Source of the DNA: Pedobacter miscanthi
GTDB taxonomy: Bacteria; Bacteroidota; Bacteroidia; Sphingobacteriales; Sphingobacteriaceae
Length of the DNA stretch: 64,000 bases
Assembly (NCBI RefSeq): GCF_003315595.1
Contig: NZ_QNQU01000002.1
Coordinates: 1 to 64,000 of the forward strand
Reading direction: 5' to 3'
Part shown: one piece after another, positions 46,150-54,117 of the stretch
Layout: every line of letters begins with the position of its first letter
Numbering within the stretch: position 1 is the stretch's first letter
Position numbers and translations under genes: made by a program
The notes under the pieces: generated by a model
What the model was told of the DNA's origin: nothing
The model's input: the letters and a program-made list of their open reading frames with translations, nothing else
Database searches by the model: none

Positions 46150-47337
46150 TTATAACCAGATTATTGGGTTACGGATAGGTAAATTTCTAATTACTTCTTC
46201 TACTTGTGGTTTGTGGTCTAATTTTGCCCAGGTTTGGTACCAGTTCGCCTGTTTAAACTCTACTGCACCAAACAGTAAAAACGGTTGTGCAACCGGCCAA
46301 TTCTCCCAGTACATTACATCGGGCTGCAAGGTCCATTTGCTTTTATCGGCAATAAACGGATACAGATAAGTGATTCCTTTTTTGATGGATTTACCATCAG
46401 TGGTTTCAAAGTTCCAAAGGTTATCTTTTGGGGTAGATAAAATCTGGCAGAGCATGGTCATGGCATCAAGGTTAAAGATCGAATAACCATAAGGCTTTGT
46501 ACGGGCAATTTCTAACGGAAAACTACCATCAACCCCCATCTGGTTGGGCAACAGAATAGTTTTATAGCTGGTACGCAAAGAATCGAGCATGTTTTCATCG
46601 CCACAAAGTTTAGCAAACGAAGCCACTTGCATGGCCCAGCAGGTGGCATGGTTGTTTTTAACGGTTTTCTCCTGGATGCCTGGTTTACTCGTATTTAACC
46701 ATAACGTATAATCGGCAAACCATTTTTTAACGCCTTTAGCCGTTTCCGGATCGAAAGCTTTGGCCTTTTGCATCACCAGGGCACCCTGTGCCACTTCCAT
46801 AAGGTGGATGGTATCGATAATACCGTAGTTACGACCAGTAAAGCGTCCTTTTATGGCCTGTGCAAAAAGCAGGTTAGGATTCATCAGCGTTTCTGAATTG
46901 ATAAACCAGGCCTGAAAATGTTTAACCGCTTCTACCACATATTTTTCGTCGCCGGTAATTTTGTAAGCAGAGGCTAAAGCGCCAATAATTTTACTGAAGC
47001 GCACCATGGCTTTACGGTGAGCTAAAAAGTTATCTGAATTGGTCATTCCATCCCTGTTGATATATGGGCCATCAGGGTTTTGCGGATCAGGCCAGAAATA
47101 ATCTGCTTCTGAGAAGAAATCATGTTTTCCACCCGCACTTCGAGGCGAAGATGAAGCGGTAACCGTAATGGGTTTTTGTTGCATGGCCCAGGCTGCCTCG
47201 GCCAAAATCTGCTTCTTTAACAGCACCTCTGCCTGTTTTTTTAAATCCGTTTCTTTCGGACCGGGCTTTGAGGATGCATCGGCTGTTCCTGTAAAACAGA
47301 GCAGCAGCAATAATGCATAAGGGATGATTTTTTTCAT
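46150..47337 (-). CDS. Alginate-lyase-fold polysaccharide lyase (PL5/PL38-like)
   Basis: It encodes 395 aa. A signal peptide (M-K-K-I-I-P-Y-A-L-L-L-L-L-C-F-T-G-T-A-D-A) is followed by an alpha/alpha toroid of the Alginate_lyase superfamily. Visible family elements are D-Y-F-W-P-D-P, the catalytic-type V-K-N-N-H-A-T-C-W (Asn and His) and F-N-L-D-A-M. Members cut uronic-acid chains by beta-elimination, leaving an unsaturated end that GH88 removes. Substrate could be alginate, glucuronan or another polymer with internal uronic acid; in this locus, glucuronic acid is favoured by uxuA and the GH2 enzymes. Exact PL family needs a CAZy search. Confidence 0.88.
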   Translation of the reverse strand: MKKIIPYALLLLLCFTGTADASSKPGPKETDLKKQAEVLLKKQILAEAAWAMQQKPITVTASSSPRSAGGKHDFFSEADYFWPDPQNPDGPYINRDGMTNSDNFLAHRKAMVRFSKIIGALASAYKITGDEKYVVEAVKHFQAWFINSETLMNPNLLFAQAIKGRFTGRNYGIIDTIHLMEVAQGALVMQKAKAFDPETAKGVKKWFADYTLWLNTSKPGIQEKTVKNNHATCWAMQVASFAKLCGDENMLDSLRTSYKTILLPNQMGVDGSFPLEIARTKPYGYSIFNLDAMTMLCQILSTPKDNLWNFETTDGKSIKKGITYLYPFIADKSKWTLQPDVMYWENWPVAQPFLLFGAVEFKQANWYQTWAKLDHKPQVEEVIRNLPIRNPIIWL

Positions 47338-47363
47338 TGGTTTATATTTTTCTTGGTTAGCTG

Positions 47364-49826
47364 TTATAATTTTGTAAAAACTGTTTTTAAACCTTCTGAA
47401 CTTACGGAAACTGCACTCTGGCCTTTATTTAGTTTCACCTTAATAATGGCCCTTCCATTGTAAGCCTGTACTTTACGCGATCCGGAAGAAGTGCCCTGAT
47501 TATCAATCAATTTACCATCCCCTGTTAAACCAAAGGTAATCCAGTTAATGGCATCTAAACATTGTACGCCTTTGTCATCAAAAAGCTTTACTTCAACGGT
47601 GGCCACATCATCCTGCTGATCAATTTTCTTTAGCTCCAATTTAGCAGGTTTGGTCCATTTTTCGGTCTGGTAGTTAAATTTAATTTCGTCAGTTACGGTT
47701 TCTTTTCCTTTTTTAGCGATTACTTTAACGGTATTTTCACCTTTTACAAAAGGAAGATTCCAGCGCAGGCCAGCCGCAGGGTAATCCTGACTGTTGCGTT
47801 TTTTGCTTCCAAAACTTTTACCATTCAGAAAAATTTCGGCTTCGCTGCAGTTCGAATATATTTTAACCATTTTTTCTTCGCCTTCATCACCCCAGCGTAC
47901 CGGCCAGGTATGTCCGTAAATATGGACCATCGGTTTTTCCGTCCAGTATGACTGGAAAACATAGTAAGATTCTTTTTTGGTAAAATCCCTTTCTACTACC
48001 CCCTTCTGGTTTATATAAGGCACAGGGTTATCGGGACGTATTGCGGTAGAAAAATCCTTAAAAGGCCAATAAGCGCTGCCACTTAACCATGGCATGGTTT
48101 CCTGTTCTTTTAAATGCCAGTCGATTAAATTGGCAATATACGATTCGCTCCAGTCGCCATCTTTAGAGATCCTTGCTGCTCCGCCGTACAATGAGGCATC
48201 ACCTGCCCTTTCATCGACACTTCCACCCGTTTTGATTTTGCTTAAAGCTTTATCCGGGTTTTCTGAATGACGCAAGGCGTGGCTATCACCGCCCCACTCT
48301 ACGTGCAAAAAGCGTTTAACTTTGGCAAACTCATCTTCTGATGCTTTTTTATAATCGGTATATGCACCGCGGTACCAACCCGCCCATATAGATGGTGAAT
48401 ACACATCTACAATGTCGCTGCAGAAATCGCAACGGCGGATGGCAGTATAACGCGATTGATCCAATTGGTGTGAAAGATCGTTCAGTTCTTTCATAAAAGT
48501 CCTGATTTTTTCCTTATCAAATTCCGGGAAATCGCCCGGCCAGTCGTTTTCGTTGCCGAGGCCCCAAATAATAATGGCAGGATGGTTATAGTGCTGCTCA
48601 ACCATATTGGTGAGCATTCTTTTTGCCTGTTGTTTGTAAATATCGCCGCCTAAACCGCCACGGCACCATGGAATTTCTTCCCAAACCAATATACCCAGAC
48701 TATCGCAAAGGTTTAACACGATACGAGATTGCTGATAATGCCCCAAACGGATAAAATTAACGCCCATATCTTTCATCATCTGCATCTCCTGGCGGATCAT
48801 ACCTTCCGTCATCGCCGCACCAACACCTGTGTGGTCTTCGTGGCGGTGCGTTCCGCGTAACAGTAAACGTTTTCCGTTGAGGTTAAATGGTCCTTTCTCC
48901 ACAAATTCGATATGGCGGAAACCAATTTTTTCTTCTCCTTTGTAATTTCCTGTTGAAGCGATTACTTCATATTGTAAGGTATACTGAAGAGGTTTATCGG
49001 TTGACCATAATTGCGGTTTTTTCACTTCTACCGACCATAAATCGATATCGGTAGTTAAACTACTAAGTTTTTTCTCTGTTTTGGCTACAGTTTTACCAGC
49101 AGCATCAACCAGTTTAAGCTGCACAATGGCGTCGTTAATGCCCGAAGGATTATATAAACGGGTTTTAACATTCAATTTACCCAATTTGCCCTGCGCATCT
49201 ACTTCAGCCTTGGCAAACATTTTATCGACTGAAAGTGAAGGCGCATAAACCAAATTTAAATAGCGGTAAATGCCACCATAAATATTAAAATCAGATAAAT
49301 CAGAAGGGATCATTTCGAGGTCTCTTGAATTATCGGTTCTTACTGACAACGGCACTTTACCTTTAAACTGTTTTTGATAAACATCCGTTTTTTTGAAAGC
49401 GGCTACAGCATCCGTAATATCAACCGTCCATTCGTCGTACCCGCCAACATGCGTACCTACTTTGGTGGTATACACGTAAACTTCTGTTTTTTGTCCGGCG
49501 CCTTCGAAATGCAAAATAGTTCTCCCGCTTTGGTAAGGATTATCAATTTTAAGCTGTGTCCGGTACCAGGCCGGTCCCTGATAATAGTTTACATCAGGAT
49601 CAACCGCATCTTCTGCATTTACGCAATGTGGCAACGTTACTTTCTGCCAGAGTGGTACAGCCTCAGGATTGCCCACGCCAACAGGGCGCACAGCTTCCCA
49701 AACGCCACCGAGATCTTGTTTTACAAACTCCCAATTATTGTTTAAACGAACAGATTGCTGAGCAAACAACAACTGACTACATATCAGCACAATAAATAAA
49801 AAAAGGTATCTAACTAACTTTAACAT
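47364..49826 (-). CDS. Glycoside hydrolase family 2 (beta-galactosidase/glucuronidase-like), exported
   Basis: It encodes 820 aa. After a signal peptide (to about residue 22, L-L-F-A-Q) come the GH2 sugar-binding domain, Ig-like domain and TIM barrel. The acid/base Glu is in W-G-L-G-N-E-N-D and the nucleophile in F-L-H-V-E-W-G-G. A C-terminal beta domain as in DUF4982-type Bacteroidota GH2 enzymes follows. An N-x-K-G motif (I-N-Q-K-G) lies after the barrel; N-x-K is associated with glucuronidases but also appears in other GH2 proteins, so specificity stays open. It is 26 bp before the lyase gene. Confidence 0.94.
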   Translation of the reverse strand: MLKLVRYLFLFIVLICSQLLFAQQSVRLNNNWEFVKQDLGGVWEAVRPVGVGNPEAVPLWQKVTLPHCVNAEDAVDPDVNYYQGPAWYRTQLKIDNPYQSGRTILHFEGAGQKTEVYVYTTKVGTHVGGYDEWTVDITDAVAAFKKTDVYQKQFKGKVPLSVRTDNSRDLEMIPSDLSDFNIYGGIYRYLNLVYAPSLSVDKMFAKAEVDAQGKLGKLNVKTRLYNPSGINDAIVQLKLVDAAGKTVAKTEKKLSSLTTDIDLWSVEVKKPQLWSTDKPLQYTLQYEVIASTGNYKGEEKIGFRHIEFVEKGPFNLNGKRLLLRGTHRHEDHTGVGAAMTEGMIRQEMQMMKDMGVNFIRLGHYQQSRIVLNLCDSLGILVWEEIPWCRGGLGGDIYKQQAKRMLTNMVEQHYNHPAIIIWGLGNENDWPGDFPEFDKEKIRTFMKELNDLSHQLDQSRYTAIRRCDFCSDIVDVYSPSIWAGWYRGAYTDYKKASEDEFAKVKRFLHVEWGGDSHALRHSENPDKALSKIKTGGSVDERAGDASLYGGAARISKDGDWSESYIANLIDWHLKEQETMPWLSGSAYWPFKDFSTAIRPDNPVPYINQKGVVERDFTKKESYYVFQSYWTEKPMVHIYGHTWPVRWGDEGEEKMVKIYSNCSEAEIFLNGKSFGSKKRNSQDYPAAGLRWNLPFVKGENTVKVIAKKGKETVTDEIKFNYQTEKWTKPAKLELKKIDQQDDVATVEVKLFDDKGVQCLDAINWITFGLTGDGKLIDNQGTSSGSRKVQAYNGRAIIKVKLNKGQSAVSVSSEGLKTVFTKL

Positions 49827-49837
49827 GTATCTTGAAA

Positions 49838-51013
49838 TTAAACTTTTAACCGTAATTTTTTCTTTTCTAAAAAGTACACAATCCCAATAACCAAAAAGGA
49901 AATAAAAAAGGACCTGATAATGCCACCAATGCCCGAACTCAGGAAATGTGGGAAGTGGAAATGGACTAAATGGAAAAGCGAGTATAATAAATATGGGATA
50001 AGGTAACAGGTTAGGGTACTGGTACCAGCAGGTTTAATGATTTTAAACCAGTCTTTTTTATGTTTTACATCAACAATATAAATCAACAATGCGAAAACCA
50101 GAATGGTAATGCCCATGCATACAAATACCCACGCCGGAGTAGCATAAATTTTAGAAATCCCTCCAGCATACGGCCTGATAAACATGCCAAAAGCAAAGGA
50201 TAACAAACCATAAAATATAATCATGATCCAGAAATCGAGGTATTTTTTATTACCGATCAGTTTTTTATACATCGAGGTAACCAGTGCACCGCCCATCATC
50301 AGCGTAATGGAAGAAGCATCTCCAATGATCCATAAGTGGTGTTGAAAAATACCCATATGCGAAGTAATGTTGATGGCGGCAAATGCGACAAAGGCCAGCA
50401 TAAGTACCAAAATATTTCCTTTTGAAAAAAGATATACGAAAGCCGAAACAAGATAAGCCCAGCCGATAATCCCAAGAATTCCCCACCAGTGTGGTTTTAA
50501 AGTTTCAGGTTTTTCTGCCGAACCACCTTTATAAAGCAATGCCAATACTGCAATTAATACGATGCCGAGGACGATAAACCCATTCTTTTTTACTTTGGAG
50601 AGCGTTGAAGGATAATCAAGCCACACGAGGAAGAAACCAATCGTAATGAGAATGGTGTAAACCGAATAGGATAACAAAGCAGATTGCCCGTCGTAATTTT
50701 CTAAATTAACATGAAAAAAGCCCATCACAATTAAGGCAAATGCCCTTAAGGCAATGTAACCCGAAACAGAGAGCAAACCGGCACCTTTATCTTTTCGGCT
50801 CTGAATGGCAAATGGCAGTGAAAGTCCAACGATAAATAAAAAAGCCGGAAAAATAAGGTCCGAAAATCCCATCCGGTCGGCATCAGCGGGTGCATGTTCT
50901 ATCCATTCAGGAATATGTTTTACACCTGCAACATCGTTTACAAAGATCATCAGAAACATGGTGATGGCCCTTAAAACATCGATGGATAAAATACGGAGCG
51001 GTAGCTGGTTCAT
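49838..51013 (-). CDS. DUF5009/heparan-alpha-glucosaminide N-acetyltransferase-like membrane protein
   Basis: It encodes 391 aa with about ten hydrophobic segments. The N-terminus, I-L-S-I-D-V-L-R-A-I-T-M-F-L-M-I-F-V-N-D, and F-S-D-L-I-F-P-A-F-L-F-I-V-G-L-S-L-P-F match the DUF5009/HGSNAT-like family. Such proteins pass acetyl groups across the membrane to sugars. In PULs they may remove or recycle acetyl groups or acetylate amino sugars; which applies here is unknown. It sits 12 bp after a GH2 gene's neighbour and between two GH2 genes, so it is a core member of the locus. Confidence 0.88.
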   Translation of the reverse strand: MNQLPLRILSIDVLRAITMFLMIFVNDVAGVKHIPEWIEHAPADADRMGFSDLIFPAFLFIVGLSLPFAIQSRKDKGAGLLSVSGYIALRAFALIVMGFFHVNLENYDGQSALLSYSVYTILITIGFFLVWLDYPSTLSKVKKNGFIVLGIVLIAVLALLYKGGSAEKPETLKPHWWGILGIIGWAYLVSAFVYLFSKGNILVLMLAFVAFAAINITSHMGIFQHHLWIIGDASSITLMMGGALVTSMYKKLIGNKKYLDFWIMIIFYGLLSFAFGMFIRPYAGGISKIYATPAWVFVCMGITILVFALLIYIVDVKHKKDWFKIIKPAGTSTLTCYLIPYLLYSLFHLVHFHFPHFLSSGIGGIIRSFFISFLVIGIVYFLEKKKLRLKV

Positions 51014-51026
51014 TTTATTTTAAGGA

Positions 51027-53669
51027 TTAGTAAATTTTTCTAAGCTGAACAGCATTTAAAACCGGCTTACCCTCGATCGCATTAAAATCAATTGAAATGC
51101 CTTTACCATTTTGTACCGTGATCCTGGTTGTTTTTTTAACCGCTGTGGTGTAACCAAAATCAGCAGCGAGGTTCAGTTTTGGCAAAAATGCTGTTCCATT
51201 AATCGAAACATCAAAAATGCGCTGCTCTTCTACTTCTTTTTTATGGTTGTTATCCAGGTTATAAGCCAAAGCTTCTTTGGTTTCGCCACCAACCAGCTCG
51301 GCAAAGTAAAGTGCCAGTTCGTATTCACCATCGGGAACATCGAATTTAAACTGTTTAATACCTACCTGCTGGGTTTGAAAAACAGGATCGTTATCGGTAC
51401 CTAAAATATTTTTGTCGCTGCCATAGGTAATGCGGTTATTGGTTCCCTTGTAAGGATCGCCACCTATCCAGCCCCATGCACCAGCTTTATAAGGCTGATC
51501 GGGCATCCAAAGCTGATGTTCTTTTTCATCGATATAAAAACGTTTGGATCCTAGAAGGATGTTAATGTTTTTAAAAGGAATATTGGCATCCTTAAATTTA
51601 TATGGTTGTAACTGAAAATTGATATCGGCCTGGTCGCTCTGATCGCCAGAAACCACACGCAACTGATTTTTGCCATTAATAAACGGCACCTGCCAGTCGA
51701 TAATATGATCTACAGCATCTTTTACACCCAAACTTTTACCATTCAGAAAAAGTTCGGCTGATTTTTGGTTTGTAGCAACCTGAACCGGCTGCGTGCTCGT
51801 TAAAGCGGCAGAATCTGCAGTTCCTGTTCTATCTTTCCATTGCGCCGAAGTAATTTTCAGGTATGGTTTGCCCAGTAAATAAGCCTGATAAAGGAAATAA
51901 GTGTCTTTTGGCTCGCGACCAATGGTTAACAGCCCTTTATTATTGATATGTGGCATGGTTTCTTCGCGGGTTTCGGAGTTGAAATCGGCTAAATTCCAGG
52001 CTTCACCACCGGCTACAAAAGGCCTGCTCAACATGGCATTTAAATAAACCTGGTTAAATTTAATGCCGTACTCTACACTTTTATCGAAACGGATAGGCGA
52101 AAACGAACGAATCCGCGGATCGGCATCAGCACCATATTCGGTAACCATAAAAGGTGTAGTGGGCAATTCTTTATGGTGGCGGTCTAAAAATTTCCCGAAA
52201 TCTTCCGGAACGCCCGAATACCAGCCTGAGTATAAATTCCAGCCAACAATCATCGGGATTTTGGTTAAACCCACTTTGTTATAAATATCCCAGGCACCGT
52301 GATTAACCAACAGGGTGTATCTGGAAGGATCCAGTTTACGGGTTAAACTATCCAGTTTTTGGGCCAGTTGGCGTACATGATCAAAATAAACCTGCTGGCG
52401 GGGCTTATCATTCGAGAATTTTAAACGTAACAAAATCTCGTTCATGTAAGCCCAGATGATGATACTGGGGTGATTGAAATTCTGTTGGATCATTTCTGTC
52501 TGCATGTTCAAACAATTGTTGGTAAAAGCCTCTGTTTCGGTGATGGTATTTACCACCGGGATTTCTACCGAAGCCAAAATACCCAGGCGGTCGCAGGCTT
52601 CTAAAATCTGCGGATCTTGCGGATAATGCGCTACCCTTAAAAAGTTGCCTCCCATGGCTTTAAGCAGCTCGATATCCCTGATCTGCAAAGCATCAGGAGT
52701 AGCATTGCCCCTGTTTTCGTAGTCCTGGTGACGGCTTGCACCGATTATTTTTACGGCTTTATCGTTTAAGAAAAATCCTTTTTCGGCATCAAATTTAAAC
52801 CAGCGGAAACCCAATGGATTGGAAACCTGATCGATGACGGATTTGGTTTTTGAGTCAATAATTTTGGTCACCACACGGTACAGATAAGGATTTTCCGGCG
52901 ACCATAATTGGGGTTTCTGAATGGATTTAATGTCCTGAACCACCACCATATTACTACCTTTATTGATATTTACAGCAGTAGTTTGATTGCTAACGGTAGT
53001 GCCTTTCGCATCGAAAATCGTGGTAACAACTTGTACTTTTTGGTTAACTGCCGACGCATTATCGATTAAACTTTTAACCTGTACAGTAGCCGTTGAAGCC
53101 GAAACCTGAGGCGTAGTGATGAAAATGCCATTGCTTCCGTTTTCTTTTTGCGAAAAATGAACGGGGTTGGTAATTAATAGCGTTACATTTCTGTATAAGC
53201 CACCAAAAAAGGTAAAATCGGCAGTTAAAGGAGGAATATCTTCATTAAAGCGATTATTTGCTCTTACTTCAATAACATCATCCTTATAATTTAAATAGGG
53301 AGAAATGGGAACGATAAAACGGGTATAACTGCCGATGTGTTTAACAGCAGATTTACCGTTAACCAATACTTCGGCTTCCTGCGCCACACCATTAAAAACC
53401 AAAAAAATGTTTTTTCCTTTTGCAGTTTCGTCGAGTTTTAATTTACGTTTATAAATACCCAAACCACGGTAATAACCAGCTGCATCATCCAACACATCTC
53501 TATCGTTCCAGGTATGTGGGATAGTTACCTTTTCAACCGGTCCGTTTTCTTTGTTAAATTCCCATTGATCGTTCAGGCTGATGGTTTTCCGGCCTGCATC
53601 CTGGGCAAAGCTGGTTAAGCCTGTAGCCGTTGCAATAAGTAGTAATAAAAGTGATTTCGCTTTTAACAT
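51027..53669 (-). CDS. Glycoside hydrolase family 2 with C-terminal malectin-like domain, exported
   Basis: It encodes 880 aa. The signal peptide ends near residue 22 (L-T-S-F-A-Q). GH2 domains follow in order; acid/base Glu in W-A-Y-M-N-E-I-L and nucleophile Glu in F-M-V-T-E-Y-G-A-D. The last 170 residues are a malectin-type carbohydrate-binding domain (W-G-W-I-G-G-D-P-Y-K-G, Y-E-L-A-L-Y-F-A-E, and F-D-V-S-I-N-G at the end). That domain should hold the enzyme on its glycan. It is the first gene after the repeat-filled gap and could start a separate transcript. Beta-galactosidase or beta-glucuronidase activity is possible. Confidence 0.95.
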   Translation of the reverse strand: MLKAKSLLLLLIATATGLTSFAQDAGRKTISLNDQWEFNKENGPVEKVTIPHTWNDRDVLDDAAGYYRGLGIYKRKLKLDETAKGKNIFLVFNGVAQEAEVLVNGKSAVKHIGSYTRFIVPISPYLNYKDDVIEVRANNRFNEDIPPLTADFTFFGGLYRNVTLLITNPVHFSQKENGSNGIFITTPQVSASTATVQVKSLIDNASAVNQKVQVVTTIFDAKGTTVSNQTTAVNINKGSNMVVVQDIKSIQKPQLWSPENPYLYRVVTKIIDSKTKSVIDQVSNPLGFRWFKFDAEKGFFLNDKAVKIIGASRHQDYENRGNATPDALQIRDIELLKAMGGNFLRVAHYPQDPQILEACDRLGILASVEIPVVNTITETEAFTNNCLNMQTEMIQQNFNHPSIIIWAYMNEILLRLKFSNDKPRQQVYFDHVRQLAQKLDSLTRKLDPSRYTLLVNHGAWDIYNKVGLTKIPMIVGWNLYSGWYSGVPEDFGKFLDRHHKELPTTPFMVTEYGADADPRIRSFSPIRFDKSVEYGIKFNQVYLNAMLSRPFVAGGEAWNLADFNSETREETMPHINNKGLLTIGREPKDTYFLYQAYLLGKPYLKITSAQWKDRTGTADSAALTSTQPVQVATNQKSAELFLNGKSLGVKDAVDHIIDWQVPFINGKNQLRVVSGDQSDQADINFQLQPYKFKDANIPFKNINILLGSKRFYIDEKEHQLWMPDQPYKAGAWGWIGGDPYKGTNNRITYGSDKNILGTDNDPVFQTQQVGIKQFKFDVPDGEYELALYFAELVGGETKEALAYNLDNNHKKEVEEQRIFDVSINGTAFLPKLNLAADFGYTTAVKKTTRITVQNGKGISIDFNAIEGKPVLNAVQLRKIY

Positions 53670-53753
53670 TCGTTTAGTTTTTTTCTCAGGTTATCTGGTT
53701 CGTGTTGCCACGGTGTTTTTTTGACCACGAAGGCACAAAGACACAAAGTCTCC

Positions 53754-53964
53754 ATGGTCTGTGTCCCCACAGACCATTTACATTTTTTACATTCTATATC
53801 GTCATGGTTCGTGTCGCCACGAACCATTTGTTTATTTTTTATTGTTTATACAACTCCTCTGTGTTTCTGTGTCTCCGTGGCTGACTATTTTTTTTGCCAC
53901 GGATGCACCGAGGGCACGAAAAGTTATGCTATGCATCGTAATGGTTCGTGTCTCCACGAATTAT
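53754..53964. repeat. Three related hairpins with compensatory base changes
   Basis: Stem-loops at 53754-53777 (ATGGTCTGTG-TCCC-CACAGACCAT), 53804-53827 (ATGGTTCGTG-TCGC-CACGAACCAT) and 53941-53964 (ATGGTTCGTG-TCTC-CACGAATTAT, two G-T pairs) share length, loop form and a following T-rich stretch. A degenerate fourth copy lies near 53696. Copies 1 and 2 differ at paired positions but keep pairing. Confidence 0.85.
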
Positions 53965-53999
53965 TTGTTTATTTTTTTTGCAAAGTTCCAATTCGGTGT

Positions 54000-54091
54000 C
54001 GTCATTTCGAGCGGAGTGCAACGTAGCCGAGAAATCTATTTAATAAATCTCTCTCCCGAATATTCGGTACTACACTCCAGTCGAGATGACG
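54000..54091. repeat. REP-like long palindrome
   Basis: Arms CGTCATTTCGAGCGGAGTG (54000-54018) and CACTCCAGTCGAGATGACG (54073-54091) are inverted with 16 of 19 positions pairing, around a 54-bp AT-rich centre. It lies just after the GH3 stop, inside the PUL. No coding potential; this sequence type is scattered in Bacteroidota genomes. Confidence 0.75.
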
Positions 54092-54117
54092 GCTTTTATT
54101 GTACTATGTCTCCGTGG

